Source: Paracoccaceae bacterium (GTDB taxonomy: Bacteria > Pseudomonadota > Alphaproteobacteria > Rhodobacterales > Rhodobacteraceae). From it: 64,000 nucleotides of DNA. Location of the stretch: assembly GCA_027489375.1 (NCBI GenBank), contig JAIXZW010000001.1, positions 62,001 to 126,000 on the forward strand, given 5' to 3'. Below, piece by piece: positions 40,766-50,987 of the stretch (positions within the stretch are counted from its first letter, which is position 1; every line of letters begins with the position of its first letter). The position numbers and the translations under genes are program-made. The notes beneath the pieces are model-generated. The model did no database searches and was not told where the DNA came from. It saw nothing but the letters and a program-made list of their open reading frames with translations.

Positions 40766-42120
40766 GCTTCGACTACGATCTTTTCGTCATCGGCGGCGGC
40801 TCGGGCGGGGTTCGGGCGGCGCGGGTTGCGAGCGGGGACTGGGGCGCGAAAGTCGGGCTGGCCGAGGAAAGCCGGATGGGTGGCACCTGCGTCATCCGCG
40901 GCTGCGTGCCGAAGAAGCTGATGGTCTTTGCCAGCGGCTTTCCCGAGGCGATCGAGGATGCGCGGGCCTATGGCTGGGATGTGGAGGCGGGGCGGTTCGA
41001 CTGGCCGCGCTTTCGCGGCGCGCTGGAGCGCGAGTTGGACCGGCTGGAAGGGGCTTACCGCAACACGCTGAAGAACGCGGGCGTCACCGTGCATGATGCG
41101 CGGGCGCGGATCGTGGATGCGCATACGGTGGAACTGGCGGACGGGACGCGGTTCACGGCCAAGCATATTCTGGTGGCGACGGGGGGCTGGCCCTTTGTGC
41201 CGGATATTCCGGGGCGGGAGTTGGCCATCACGTCGAACGAGGTCTTCCACCTTGATACCCTGCCCAAGCGGGCGCTGGTGGTGGGGGGCGGCTATATCGC
41301 GTCCGAGTTCGCCTGCATCCTGCACGGGCTGGGGGTGGAGGTCGCGCAATATTACCGTGGCGCGCAAATCCTGCGCGGCTTCGATGACGAGGCGCGGGGG
41401 CATGTCGCCAATGCGATGCAGGCGCGGGGGATCGCGGTGCATTGCGGGACGGATGTGATCCGGCTGGAAAAGAGCGCGGGCGGGATCGTCGCGGTGGCCA
41501 CGGACGGGACCGAGCGGGAATTCGATCTGGTGCTTTACGCCACGGGGCGGGTGCCGAATGCGCGGGGCTTGGGCCTTGAGGACTTGGGTGTGCAGTTCGG
41601 GCGGCGGGGCGAGATCGTGGTGGACGAGTGGTCGCAGACCGCCGTGCCGTCGATCTTTGCCGTGGGGGATGTGACGGATCGGGTGAACCTGACGCCGGTT
41701 GCCATCCGCGAGGGGCATGGTTTTGCCGATACGGTGTTCGGTGCCAAGCCCACGAAGTTCGACCATTCGGCGGTGGTTTCCGCCGTGTTCACCCAGCCGG
41801 AGCTGGGCGCGGTCGGGCTGAGCGAAGAGGCGGCGCGGGCGGCGGGGCCGATCGAGGTCTATGCCGCGACCTTCCGTCCGATGCGGTCGCTGTTCGCGGG
41901 GCGGCAGGATCGGGTGCTGATGAAGCTGGTCGTCTGTGCCGAGACGCGCAAGGTTCTGGGCTGCCATATCGTGGCACCCGAGGCGGGCGAGTTGATCCAG
42001 CTTGCCGCCGTGGCCATCGGCATGGGAGCGACGAAAGAGGATTTCGACCGCACCCTGGCGGTGCATCCGACGATGGCCGAGGAACTTGTGACCATGAAGA
42101 AGCCTGTGCGGCGTGCTTAA
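40762..42120 (+). CDS. gor: Glutathione-disulfide reductase
   Basis: FAD enzyme that reduces GSSG with NADPH. 452 residues: FAD site FVIGGGSGGVRAAR, redox cysteines Cys43 and Cys48 in GGTCVIRGCVPKKLM, NADPH Rossmann motif VVGGGYIASEFACI, and the C-terminal catalytic AVHPTMAEELV. The GGTCVIRGC motif distinguishes it from lipoamide and mercuric reductases. Coupled to rpiA; RpiA supports the NADPH-producing pentose pathway, which fits the pairing. Confidence 0.95.
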   Translation: MSFDYDLFVIGGGSGGVRAARVASGDWGAKVGLAEESRMGGTCVIRGCVPKKLMVFASGFPEAIEDARAYGWDVEAGRFDWPRFRGALERELDRLEGAYRNTLKNAGVTVHDARARIVDAHTVELADGTRFTAKHILVATGGWPFVPDIPGRELAITSNEVFHLDTLPKRALVVGGGYIASEFACILHGLGVEVAQYYRGAQILRGFDDEARGHVANAMQARGIAVHCGTDVIRLEKSAGGIVAVATDGTEREFDLVLYATGRVPNARGLGLEDLGVQFGRRGEIVVDEWSQTAVPSIFAVGDVTDRVNLTPVAIREGHGFADTVFGAKPTKFDHSAVVSAVFTQPELGAVGLSEEAARAAGPIEVYAATFRPMRSLFAGRQDRVLMKLVVCAETRKVLGCHIVAPEAGELIQLAAVAIGMGATKEDFDRTLAVHPTMAEELVTMKKPVRRA

Positions 42121-42194
42121 GCTGCGGCGGGCTTCTTGAAATCCGTGCGGGACTACACAGGTTAAACCCGACGACAGGAAAAGGGTAAGATTAC

Positions 42195-43394
42195 ATGGCA
42201 GGTAGCGGAGGCCCTTGGGGCGGCGGTGGCGGCCCGGGTGACGATGACCGGAATGGCGGGGACCGGAACGGCGGGCGGGGTGACGACCGTCGGGGCGGGC
42301 GCAGGCCCGAGGGCGGGGCGCCGATCCCCGAAATCGAAGACCTGATGAAGAAGGGGCAAGAGCAACTTCGCGTGCTGATGGGCGGGCGGGGTCGCGGCGG
42401 GTTCAACGGCGGCGGCGGGCGTGGTCCGGCGGGCGGCGGTCCGGTCGTGTCGAAGCAGGGTGTTCTGCTGGGTGCCCTCGGCGCGGTGGCGCTGTGGTCG
42501 TTCATGTCGTTCTACACGGTGAAGCCGGAAGAGCGGTCGGTCGAGCTGTTCCTTGGCCAGTTTTCCACCATCGGGGATTCGGGGCTGAATTTCGCGCCAT
42601 GGCCTTTCGTCACGGCGGAAATCGTGCAGGTCACGGGCGAACGGCAAACGGATGTGGGCACCGGCGCTGCGGACCAGACCCTTTCGGGGCTGATGCTGAC
42701 GCGGGACCAGAACATCGTGGATATCGGGTTCCAGGTGGTCTGGAACATCTCGGACCCTGCGAAATACCTGTTCAACCTTGCCGATCCCGAGGACACGATC
42801 CGCGCGGTGTCGGAATCCGCGATGCGGGACATCATCGCGCGGTCGGAGCTTTCGCCGATCCTCAACCGGGATCGCGGGTCGATTGCCGCCGATCTGCGGG
42901 CGAATGTGCAAAAGACGCTCGACAGCTATGACGCGGGGATCAACGTGATCCGCGTCAACCTGCAACAGGCGGCGCCGCCCGCCGAGGTGATCGACGCCTT
43001 CCGCGCGGTGCAGGCCGCGCAGCAGGAGCGGGACCGTTTGCAGAAAGAGGCGGATGCCTATGCCAACAAGGTGACGGCAGGCGCACGCGGCGAGGCGGCG
43101 CGGTTGATCGAGAACTCGGAAGCGTATCGGGCCGAGGTGGTGAACAACGCGGAAGGTGAAGCGAGCCGCTTCCTGTCGGTCTATGAGGAATATGTGAAGG
43201 CGCCGGAGGTGACGCGCAAGCGCATGTATCTGGAAACGATGGAAAAGGTTCTGGGTGGCATGAACAAGGTGATCCTTGACGGGGTCGGTTCGGGCGAGGG
43301 CGGGAATGGCGTGGTGCCCTTCTTGCCGCTGAACGAGCTTAACCGTCCGGCGGGTGCGCCTGCGGCGGCTGCGAACAGCACGGGGAGCAACTGA
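42195..43394 (+). CDS. hflK: FtsH protease modulator HflK
   Basis: HflK and HflC form a membrane complex that surrounds and restrains FtsH. 399 residues: a glycine- and arginine-rich cytoplasmic N-terminus (about 1-90), one transmembrane helix (QGVLLGALGAVALWSFMSFYTV), and the band-7/SPFH domain (about 115-300) facing the periplasm, followed by coiled coil (VQAAQQERDRLQKEADAYANKV). The stop overlaps the hflC start by one base. Confidence 0.96.
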   Translation: MAGSGGPWGGGGGPGDDDRNGGDRNGGRGDDRRGGRRPEGGAPIPEIEDLMKKGQEQLRVLMGGRGRGGFNGGGGRGPAGGGPVVSKQGVLLGALGAVALWSFMSFYTVKPEERSVELFLGQFSTIGDSGLNFAPWPFVTAEIVQVTGERQTDVGTGAADQTLSGLMLTRDQNIVDIGFQVVWNISDPAKYLFNLADPEDTIRAVSESAMRDIIARSELSPILNRDRGSIAADLRANVQKTLDSYDAGINVIRVNLQQAAPPAEVIDAFRAVQAAQQERDRLQKEADAYANKVTAGARGEAARLIENSEAYRAEVVNNAEGEASRFLSVYEEYVKAPEVTRKRMYLETMEKVLGGMNKVILDGVGSGEGGNGVVPFLPLNELNRPAGAPAAAANSTGSN

Positions 43395-44302
43395 TGAAAG
43401 CTGCATTCATTCTTCCCGGTATCGCCATCGTGGCGGCCTTGGGCCTGTCTTCGGTGTTCATCGTGGACGAGCGCGAGAAGGTGCTTGTGCTGCAATTCGG
43501 TCAGGTGAAGCAGGTGCGGGACGAACCCGGCATCGGGTTCAAGCTGCCGCTGATCCAGGACGTGGTGCGCTATGACGACCGCATCCTGTCGCTGCCCACG
43601 CGGCCCATCGAAGTGACGATGAGCGATGACCGCCGCCTTGTCGTCGATGCCTTTGCCCGCTGGCGGGTGACGGACCCTGTGCGCTTCCGCGAGGCGGTGG
43701 GCGCGAACGGGGTCGGGCAGGCGATGAACCGTCTGGAAGGCATCCTGAACAACGCGATTCCGCAGGTGCTCGGCTCGGTCGATTCGGGGCGGGTGCTGTC
43801 GGAGGACCGTTCGGCGCTGATGAACCAGATCCGCGATATCGCACGGCGTGAAGGCGGGTCGCTGGGCATCGACGTGGTCGACGTGCGGCTGACGCGGACG
43901 GATTTGCCGGAGCAGAACCTTGAAGCGACCTTTGCCCGTATGCGGGCCGAGCGCGAGCGGGAAGCGGCGGACGAGATCGCACGCGGCGGCGAAGCGGCGC
44001 AGCGGGTTCGGGCGAGTGCGGACCGGACGGTGGTCGAGCTGACCTCGGACGCGCGGCGGCAGGCGGAGGTGGTGCGCGGCGAGGCGGATGCCGAGCGCAA
44101 CCGCATCTATGCCGAAGCCTTTGGCAAGGACCCCGAGTTCTTTGCCTTCACGCGGTCGCTGACGAGCTATGAGCGGGCCTTGCAGTCGGGGAATTCGTCC
44201 ATCGTGATGAACCCCGAGGGCGAGTTCTTCGAATATCTGCGGTCGGATCAGGGGTCGGCGGCAACGCAGGCGGCCAAGGCTGCGGGTGAAGCCAACCAAT
44301 GA
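43394..44302 (+). CDS. hflC: FtsH protease modulator HflC
   Basis: 302 residues: N-terminal membrane anchor (AAFILPGIAIVAALGLSSVFIV), SPFH/band-7 domain starting DEREKVLVLQFGQVKQV, and a coiled-coil region (MRAEREREAADEIARGGEAAQ). Partner of HflK. The downstream DUF2065 gene overlaps its stop (ATGA) and degP follows, an envelope quality-control operon order common in alphaproteobacteria. Confidence 0.96.
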   Translation: MKAAFILPGIAIVAALGLSSVFIVDEREKVLVLQFGQVKQVRDEPGIGFKLPLIQDVVRYDDRILSLPTRPIEVTMSDDRRLVVDAFARWRVTDPVRFREAVGANGVGQAMNRLEGILNNAIPQVLGSVDSGRVLSEDRSALMNQIRDIARREGGSLGIDVVDVRLTRTDLPEQNLEATFARMRAEREREAADEIARGGEAAQRVRASADRTVVELTSDARRQAEVVRGEADAERNRIYAEAFGKDPEFFAFTRSLTSYERALQSGNSSIVMNPEGEFFEYLRSDQGSAATQAAKAAGEANQ

Positions 44303-44487
44303 GCGCGGTGCTTCACGGGCTTGGCGCCGTGCTGGTGATCGAGGGGCTGGCGCTTGCGCTGGCCCCTTTACGCATGGAGCAACTGCTTCAGGCCATCGCG
44401 GCGCTGGGCCGTGATGCGCGGCGGGCGATCGGGTTGACGATCCTTGGCCTTGGTGTCGCGCTGCTGTGGCTGGCGGGCGGATTGTAA
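44299..44487 (+). CDS. DUF2065 small membrane protein
   Basis: 62 residues, MSAVLHGLGAVLVIEGLALALAPL, two hydrophobic helices joined by a short polar loop (RMEQLLQAIAALGRDARRAIG). It matches DUF2065 (YjeT-like), found beside hflC in many proteobacteria. Function unknown; the operon position suggests a role near the FtsH-HflKC complex. Confidence 0.85.
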   Translation: MSAVLHGLGAVLVIEGLALALAPLRMEQLLQAIAALGRDARRAIGLTILGLGVALLWLAGGL

Positions 44488-44634
44488 CAATCGGGCGTTT
44501 TCCCTCACATCGCTTTGACGCGGCGCGACCGGGATTGCATTGCGTTCGGGGCGATTGGCGCGATGATTGGAACGTGCTCGGCCGCGTGGTGTTGCTCTCG
44601 TGCGCGGTCATCTGGAAATGAAAAGGAGTTCGGA

Positions 44635-46137
44635 GTGCTCTCTCTGGTCAAATCGCAACTGAACGGGGCGAAACCCGTGTCTGGCCTGTCGCGGCTGGCA
44701 ATGGCCGCCGCGCTGGGGCTTTCGCTTGGCCTTGGTCAGGCCGATGTCGCAGCGGCGCGGGGCGCGCCGGAAAGCTTTGCCGATCTTGCCGCGCAGATCA
44801 GCCCGAGCGTGGTGAACATCACCACGACCTCGGTCGTGGCGGCGAGCACCGAGGACGGGCCGATGGTGCCGGAAGGGTCGCCCTTTGAAGAGTTCTTCAA
44901 GGACTTCCAGAACCGCAATGGCGAGGGCGGCGATCAGGCCCCGCCGGAGCCGCGCCGGTCGGAGGCGCTGGGGTCGGGCTTCGTGATCAGCGAGGACGGC
45001 TATATCGTCACGAACAACCACGTGATCGAAGGCGCGGATGACATCCAGATCGAGTTCTTCTCGGGCGAGAAGCTGAAGGCGGAACTGGTCGGCACTGACC
45101 CCAAGACCGATATCGCGCTGTTGAAGGTCAAGGCCGAGAAGCCGCTGCCCTTTGTCAGCTTCGGCAATTCGAACCTGATGCGCGTGGGCGATTGGGTGAT
45201 GGCGATGGGGAACCCTCTGGGGCAGGGCTTCTCGGTTTCCGCGGGGATCGTGTCGGCGCGGGGGCGCGAGTTGCAGGGGACCTATGACGATTACATCCAG
45301 ACCGATGCCGCGATCAACCGCGGCAACTCGGGCGGGCCGCTGTTCAACATGGACGGGCAGGTGATCGGGGTGAACACCGCGATCCTGTCGCCCAACGGCG
45401 GCTCCATCGGGATCGGCTTCTCGATGGCGTCGAATGTGGTCGACAAGGTGGTCGCGCAGCTCAAGCAGTTCGGCGAGACGCGGCGCGGCTGGCTGGGCGT
45501 GCGGATTCAGGACGTGACGCCGGATGTGGCCGAGGCGATGGGGCTTGCCGCATCCAAGGGCGCTCTGGTGACGGATGTGCCGGACGGACCCGCGAAGGAC
45601 GCGGGGCTGCTGGCGGGTGACGTGATCACGACCTTTGACGGCAAGGAGATCGGCACGGTGCGTGACCTGACGCGGCAGGTGGCCGACAGCCCCGTAGGGT
45701 CGGCGGTGCCGCTGGTGATCCTGCGCGATGGCAAGACCGAGACGCTGTCGGTCACGCTGGGCCGCCGCGAGGAGGCCGAGAAGGACGAGACCGTTCCCGC
45801 CGCCGCCGAAAAGCCCGCGGAGCCGCAGTCGGCAGAGGTGCTTGGCATGACGGTGGAGCCGGTGACGCCGGATGTGGTGGCGGAGCTTGGCCTTCCGGCA
45901 GGGACCGAAGGTCTGGTCGTGACCAAGCTTGGCGAAGAGACGGAAGCCTTTGGCAAGGGGCTGCGCGAGGGTGACGTGATCACCGAGGCGGGCCAGCAGA
46001 AGGTGGCGCGGGTCGAGGATTTGCAGGACCGGCTTAAGGAGGCCAAGGAAGCGGGGCGCAAGTCGCTGCTGCTTCTGGTGCGCCGTGGCGGTGATCCGCG
46101 CTTCGTCGCGCTGTCGGTCGAGGAAGAGACGAAGTAA
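44635..46137 (+). CDS. degP: DegP/DegQ-type periplasmic serine protease (Do family)
   Basis: 500 residues from GTG 44635, six bases after AAGGAG. Signal peptide in the first 40 residues (LAMAAALGLSLGLGQADVAAA), trypsin-like domain with triad His129 (TNNHVIEG), Asp159 (KTDIALLKV) and Ser232 (INRGNSGGPLF), then two PDZ domains (about 295-385 and 420-495). It degrades or refolds damaged periplasmic proteins. The longer frame starting at 44515 runs through the promoter region and is not used. Likely cotranscribed in part with hflKC. Confidence 0.94.
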   Translation: MLSLVKSQLNGAKPVSGLSRLAMAAALGLSLGLGQADVAAARGAPESFADLAAQISPSVVNITTTSVVAASTEDGPMVPEGSPFEEFFKDFQNRNGEGGDQAPPEPRRSEALGSGFVISEDGYIVTNNHVIEGADDIQIEFFSGEKLKAELVGTDPKTDIALLKVKAEKPLPFVSFGNSNLMRVGDWVMAMGNPLGQGFSVSAGIVSARGRELQGTYDDYIQTDAAINRGNSGGPLFNMDGQVIGVNTAILSPNGGSIGIGFSMASNVVDKVVAQLKQFGETRRGWLGVRIQDVTPDVAEAMGLAASKGALVTDVPDGPAKDAGLLAGDVITTFDGKEIGTVRDLTRQVADSPVGSAVPLVILRDGKTETLSVTLGRREEAEKDETVPAAAEKPAEPQSAEVLGMTVEPVTPDVVAELGLPAGTEGLVVTKLGEETEAFGKGLREGDVITEAGQQKVARVEDLQDRLKEAKEAGRKSLLLLVRRGGDPRFVALSVEEETK

Positions 46138-46158
46138 GCTTCGTTTCGGGAATGATGG

Positions 46159-46187
46159 GGGCGGCGGGGGAACCTGCCGCCCTTTTT
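46159..46187 (+). terminator. Intrinsic terminator of degP
   Basis: GGGCGGC (46159-46165) pairs with GCCGCCC (46176-46182) and is followed by TTTTT, 21 bases after the degP stop codon. Confidence 0.85.
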
Positions 46188-46203
46188 CGTTTTGCGGGGG
46201 AAG

Positions 46204-46310
46204 CGGAATTTGGCGCAAATTCCGGACCGATTTTTGGCGCAAAAATCGGCGGGGCGGTGAGGGATCGGAATTTGCGTCAAATTCCGGTGCGGTTTTTGCG
46301 CCAAAAACCG
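46204..46310. repeat. Four tandem hairpins with TG-NNN-CA tips (cluster B)
   Basis: Four perfect stem-loops in 107 bases: 46204-46224 (stem CGGAATTTG, loop GCG), 46227-46249 (CCGATTTTTG, GCG), 46266-46286 (CGGAATTTG, CGT) and 46290-46310 (CGGTTTTTG, CGC). Every loop is three bases closed by TG/CA, while the outer stem changes with both sides matching. They lie between convergent degP and the HD-domain gene; the last ends three bases from the HD stop codon. Confidence 0.88.
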
Positions 46311-46312
46311 TT

Positions 46313-46945
46313 TCAGCTGATTTCGGAAAGCAGCCTAGTGCGGAAGCTTTCCATCCATTCCAGCCGTTCGGCGGCGATGGCGCGGCCCGTGGCGGTCTGC
46401 ATGGTTTCGGCGATGCGGGCGAGTTTGACCTGGATATGGTCGAGCGCGAAGCGTCTGTCGTCGAGCGGGCGGTTGAGGGCCATCGGGTCTGCCGCATCGA
46501 AAAGTCCGCCGCCCATCTGGCCCGAGATGAGGAACATGCGGGCGATGCCGATGGCGCCGAGCGCCTCGAGCCGGTCGGCGTCTTGCAGGATCTTCGCCTC
46601 GGCGGTTTCGGGGGGGATGTTGGCCGAGAAACTGTGCGCGAGGATGGCGTGGTGGAGGCCCGCCTGTTTGGCTTCGGGAAAGCCCATCGCGGCAAGTTCG
46701 GCAACGGCGAGGTCGGCGCTGAGGCGCGAGGCGCGGGCGCGGTCGGGCGAATTCTTCGGCAGGTTCACCGCATCGTGGAAATAGGCGGCGGCAGCGAGGA
46801 TGTCGAGATCGGCGGCTTCGTCCAGCGCGATCAGGCGGCAGGATTTCCAGACGCGGTCGAGGTGGCCGAGGTCATGCGCGCCATCGGTCGCATCGGCCCA
46901 AAGCCCGGCGATGCGGGCGCGGCAGCGGGCGGCCCAGACGGTCAT
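46313..46945 (-). CDS. HD-domain phosphohydrolase (YedJ-like)
   Basis: 210 residues. Metal-binding HD motifs: His in HDLGHLDRVW, the HD pair in AAAYFHDAVNL, His in LHHAILAHSF and Asp in ILQDADRLEALGAIG. This pattern is that of YedJ/PhyH-like HD hydrolases acting on a nucleotide or phosphoester of unknown identity. The start codon overlaps the stop of the upstream lipoprotein gene (ATGA). Confidence 0.87.
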   Translation of the reverse strand: MTVWAARCRARIAGLWADATDGAHDLGHLDRVWKSCRLIALDEAADLDILAAAAYFHDAVNLPKNSPDRARASRLSADLAVAELAAMGFPEAKQAGLHHAILAHSFSANIPPETAEAKILQDADRLEALGAIGIARMFLISGQMGGGLFDAADPMALNRPLDDRRFALDHIQVKLARIAETMQTATGRAIAAERLEWMESFRTRLLSEIS

Positions 46946-47490
46946 AGCTGGTCCAGCGAGGCGATGACGAGGCCAAGGTCGCGTGCGGCGGCGAGCGAAA
47001 GCTGGCGGCTGGCAAGGCCGCGCTCGCTCTGGAAGCGGCGGATGGCATCGACGGTCGGTTCGTCCAGCGTGCCGCTGAGCGGGGCGAGGAAATAGCCGCG
47101 GGCTTTCAGCGCCCGTTGCAGGGTGGCGACGAAATCGGGGGTGAGGTCGGCAGGGCAGGGCGCGCGGAACCAGATGGTCTGGCGGTCGCTGACCATGCGG
47201 GTGTGGGTCTTGGTGCGGTAGGTGGCGGGTTTGAGGACCGTGCCATCCCCGGCGCGTTCTTCAGGGGTGACGAGTTCCTGCTCGGTCACGGTTTCGATCA
47301 CGGCGGGGCTGGATTCGGTGGCCCAGCAGGCGGTGTCGGGGCCTTCGGGGGCTTGCCCGTCGGGGGTGGTGACGATTTCGGCGGAAAGGTCGGTCTGTTT
47401 GGGCGCTTCCGGCACGGGGGGGCGGGGGGCGCAGGCGGCGAGGGCGAGGGCGAGGAAGATCGCCATGCCGATGCCGAGATGCCGTGCCAT
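46942..47490 (-). CDS. Lipoprotein with C-terminal peptidoglycan-binding domain
   Basis: 182 residues starting MARHLGIGMAIFLALALAACAP, a lipoprotein signal with lipobox LAAC (Cys20). The last 70 residues form a PG_binding_1 domain (LTPDFVATLQRALKARGYFLAPLSGTLDEPTVDAIRRFQSERG). The middle carries TETVTEQELVTPEER-like sequence with no known motif. Probably anchored in the outer membrane and attached to the wall. The start at 47490 is fixed by the signal peptide; the longer frame overlaps the next gene. Confidence 0.86.
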   Translation of the reverse strand: MARHLGIGMAIFLALALAACAPRPPVPEAPKQTDLSAEIVTTPDGQAPEGPDTACWATESSPAVIETVTEQELVTPEERAGDGTVLKPATYRTKTHTRMVSDRQTIWFRAPCPADLTPDFVATLQRALKARGYFLAPLSGTLDEPTVDAIRRFQSERGLASRQLSLAAARDLGLVIASLDQL

Positions 47491-47569
47491 GCCCTTGCCC
47501 CTGATGCCGTGCCCGTTTGCCGGTCCTTGGCGCGGACCATAGCGGCAAGCGGCGGGATGCGCAAAGGGC

Positions 47570-49114
<1,545 letters not shown>

Positions 49115-49266
49115 CAAAGGGTTACTCCCGCACACACAGGTTACGCACATACCACTTACACATCGGAAGAACGGCCCGATGGTGAAAAGATGCAGGGCGA
49201 ATCGGGCGGGTTTGGGACGAAAACGCACCGAAGCTGGGGAAAGTGGTTAACGGAATGTGGCCGTTT

Positions 49267-49692
49267 TCAGTTCGTCCGGCGGTTCGGCAGGAAGGGAAGC
49301 GGGGCCACGGGGACGCCATCCTCGATCAGCTTTTTCGCTTCGTCGATGCGGGCTTCGCCGTAGATCGCGCGTTCGGGTGCTGCGCCGTCGTGGATGCGGC
49401 GGGCTTCGGTGACGAAGTCGAGACCGACATATTCCGAATTCTCTTCCACCTTGCGGCGCAATTCTGCCAGCGCCTTTTCCGCGTCCGAGGCGGGGGTGGA
49501 CAGGTCGGGGCGGGTGGCGGCGGTGCGGGCGGGGCGGACGCTGGGGGCCATCAGCGATTTCTCGACCGCCGTCGATCCGCAGACGGGGCAGGCGACATGG
49601 CCTGCGGTGCGCAAGCTGTCATAAGCCTCGCCCGACTGGAACCAGCTTTCGAAAGCGTGGTCGTCCTGACATTTGAGCGAGAAGCGGATCAT
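49267..49692 (-). CDS. DUF1178 family zinc-ribbon-like protein
   Basis: 141 residues, MIRFSLKCQDDHAFESWFQSG, with Cys8, His12 and CPVCGS near residue 35 forming a plausible zinc ribbon, then a helical half (LAELRRKVEENSEYVGLDFVTEARRIHDG) typical of DUF1178. Function unknown. Near the Nudix gene on the same strand, 52 bases apart, so possibly cotranscribed. Confidence 0.88.
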   Translation of the reverse strand: MIRFSLKCQDDHAFESWFQSGEAYDSLRTAGHVACPVCGSTAVEKSLMAPSVRPARTAATRPDLSTPASDAEKALAELRRKVEENSEYVGLDFVTEARRIHDGAAPERAIYGEARIDEAKKLIEDGVPVAPLPFLPNRRTN

Positions 49693-49744
49693 GGCGCCTG
49701 TGCGGGGTTGGGTCAGCGGTCAGTTCGGCATCTTGGGCGCAAAA

Positions 49745-50230
49745 TCAAGCCGGTGCAACCTCGGCCCCCGGAAGGAGGGCGGGGTCGTCGGCCAGCGTGC
49801 GGAAGAGGTCGCGGAGTTCGGGTTCCGCCACCTTCTTCGCGGCCTTGGCGGCGGCGAACCATTTGCGGCGGCGTTCCTTGCGTTCGGGGAATTTGGCGGC
49901 GAGTTCCTCGACCCGCAGCGGAAAGACCGCCACGGCGCAGGGCAGGGCGTCGGTGGTCTTCATGATCTTGTCATAGGTATAGAGGCCGAGCGCCTCGGTC
50001 GCGGCTTCGCCACGGACGCCTGCTTCCTCCCACGCCTCGCGCGCGGCGGAGGCGGCGGGGGCAAGGCCCGAGATCGGCCAGCCCTTGGGGATGACCCAGC
50101 GGCCCGTATCGCGCGAGGTGATCAGAAGCACCTCGACATGGCCGCGATGCATGCGCCAGCACAGCGCGCCATACTGGCTGCGCGGGGCCTGTTCGGCCCC
50201 CTGAAGGCTTGCTTCGGTCATCCGTTTCAT
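49745..50230 (-). CDS. Nudix hydrolase
   Basis: 161 residues. The Nudix box is GWPISGLAPAASAAREAWEE followed by AGV; the second half (REAWEEAGV) is canonical, while the Glu expected after G-x5 is Leu, as in some diphosphoinositol-polyphosphate-type members. The C-terminal half is basic (KERRRKWFAAAKAAKKVAEPEL). Substrate not predictable. It starts MKRMTEASLQ; a second ATG three codons on is an alternative. Confidence 0.86.
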   Translation of the reverse strand: MKRMTEASLQGAEQAPRSQYGALCWRMHRGHVEVLLITSRDTGRWVIPKGWPISGLAPAASAAREAWEEAGVRGEAATEALGLYTYDKIMKTTDALPCAVAVFPLRVEELAAKFPERKERRRKWFAAAKAAKKVAEPELRDLFRTLADDPALLPGAEVAPA

Positions 50231-50459
50231 CCGGCCCCGTCCTGATCTTTTCGATCCATGTTTGCAAAGGGCATGCCTGCTCTGTCTTAGTATGCGCCCC
50301 GTGGGACGGTATTTCCAGTGCGACCGGCATCAGGGATGCGTGATCTGCGCGAAGGGCGCGGTTATGTGCCGCATGGGCAACGATTGCTTAACGCGTTGCG
50401 GCGTTTGACGCGGGGCGGAGGCGGCTTATCTGTTGCTCCACAGAACACCGGAGACGCAG

Positions 50460-50987
50460 ATGACACGCCTTGCCCGAGTATTCGCCGCCGCCTTCCTTAG
50501 CGCAGCAAGCCTGCTGCCGGTTCCGGCACTGGCCGGATACTCTTTCCCTTCGGTCGATGGCGGGACGATCGATCTGGAGGATTTCAAGGGCAAGCCGGTG
50601 CTGGTGGTGAACACCGCCTCGCTTTGCGGGTTCGCGCCGCAGTTCGAGGACATGCAGGCGTTGCAGGACGAATATGGCGAGAAGCTGGTGGTGCTGGCGG
50701 TGCCGTCCAACGACTTTGACCAGGAGTTGGCGGATGGCAAGGCGGCCAAGGACTATTGCGCGGCGAATTTCGACATCACCCTGCCGATGACCGATATCAC
50801 CCATGTCACGGGGCCGGAGGCGCATCCCTTCTATGCCATGCTGCGCGCCGACCACGGGTTCGAGCCTGCGTGGAATTTCAACAAGGTGCTGCTGGACGGG
50901 GACGGGCAGGTCGTGGCGACGTGGGGCAGTCTGATGCGCCCGAACGCAAGCGCGGTGGTGCGGAAGATCGAGGCGCTGCTGAATTGA
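50460..50987 (+). CDS. Exported glutathione peroxidase family protein
   Basis: 175 residues from ATG 50460 (GGAGAC upstream). Signal peptide MTRLARVFAAAFLSAASLLP with cleavage near ALA-GYS, then the thioredoxin-fold GPx domain with peroxidatic Cys56 in NTASLCGFAPQ, and the motifs VLAVPSNDF (Asn in place of the usual GQ glutamine site nearby) and PAWNFNKVLLD (Trp-Asn-Phe triad). It reduces peroxides in the periplasm, probably using thioredoxin-like donors. The stop overlaps the TTG start of the deacetylase gene. Confidence 0.88.
   Translation: MTRLARVFAAAFLSAASLLPVPALAGYSFPSVDGGTIDLEDFKGKPVLVVNTASLCGFAPQFEDMQALQDEYGEKLVVLAVPSNDFDQELADGKAAKDYCAANFDITLPMTDITHVTGPEAHPFYAMLRADHGFEPAWNFNKVLLDGDGQVVATWGSLMRPNASAVVRKIEALLN

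Noticed and set aside
44515..44634. N-terminal extension of degP from 44515
   Set aside because: The extension is cysteine-rich and would precede the signal peptide; GTG 44635 has AAGGAG at proper spacing and opens directly into a signal peptide.
46200..46312. CRISPR or IS terminal repeats for the hairpin cluster
   Set aside because: The units differ in stem sequence and lack spacers, and no transposase or target-site duplication was seen.
44608..46704. 698-residue minus-strand frame over degP and the hairpin cluster
   Set aside because: Antisense to degP, and it reads through the hairpin repeats; composition is Arg/Pro-rich and without domains.
49745..50230. Defective Nudix enzyme because the first Glu of the box is Leu
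   Set aside because: The REAWEE metal-binding half is intact and similar substitutions occur in related Nudix groups, so loss of function is not supported.
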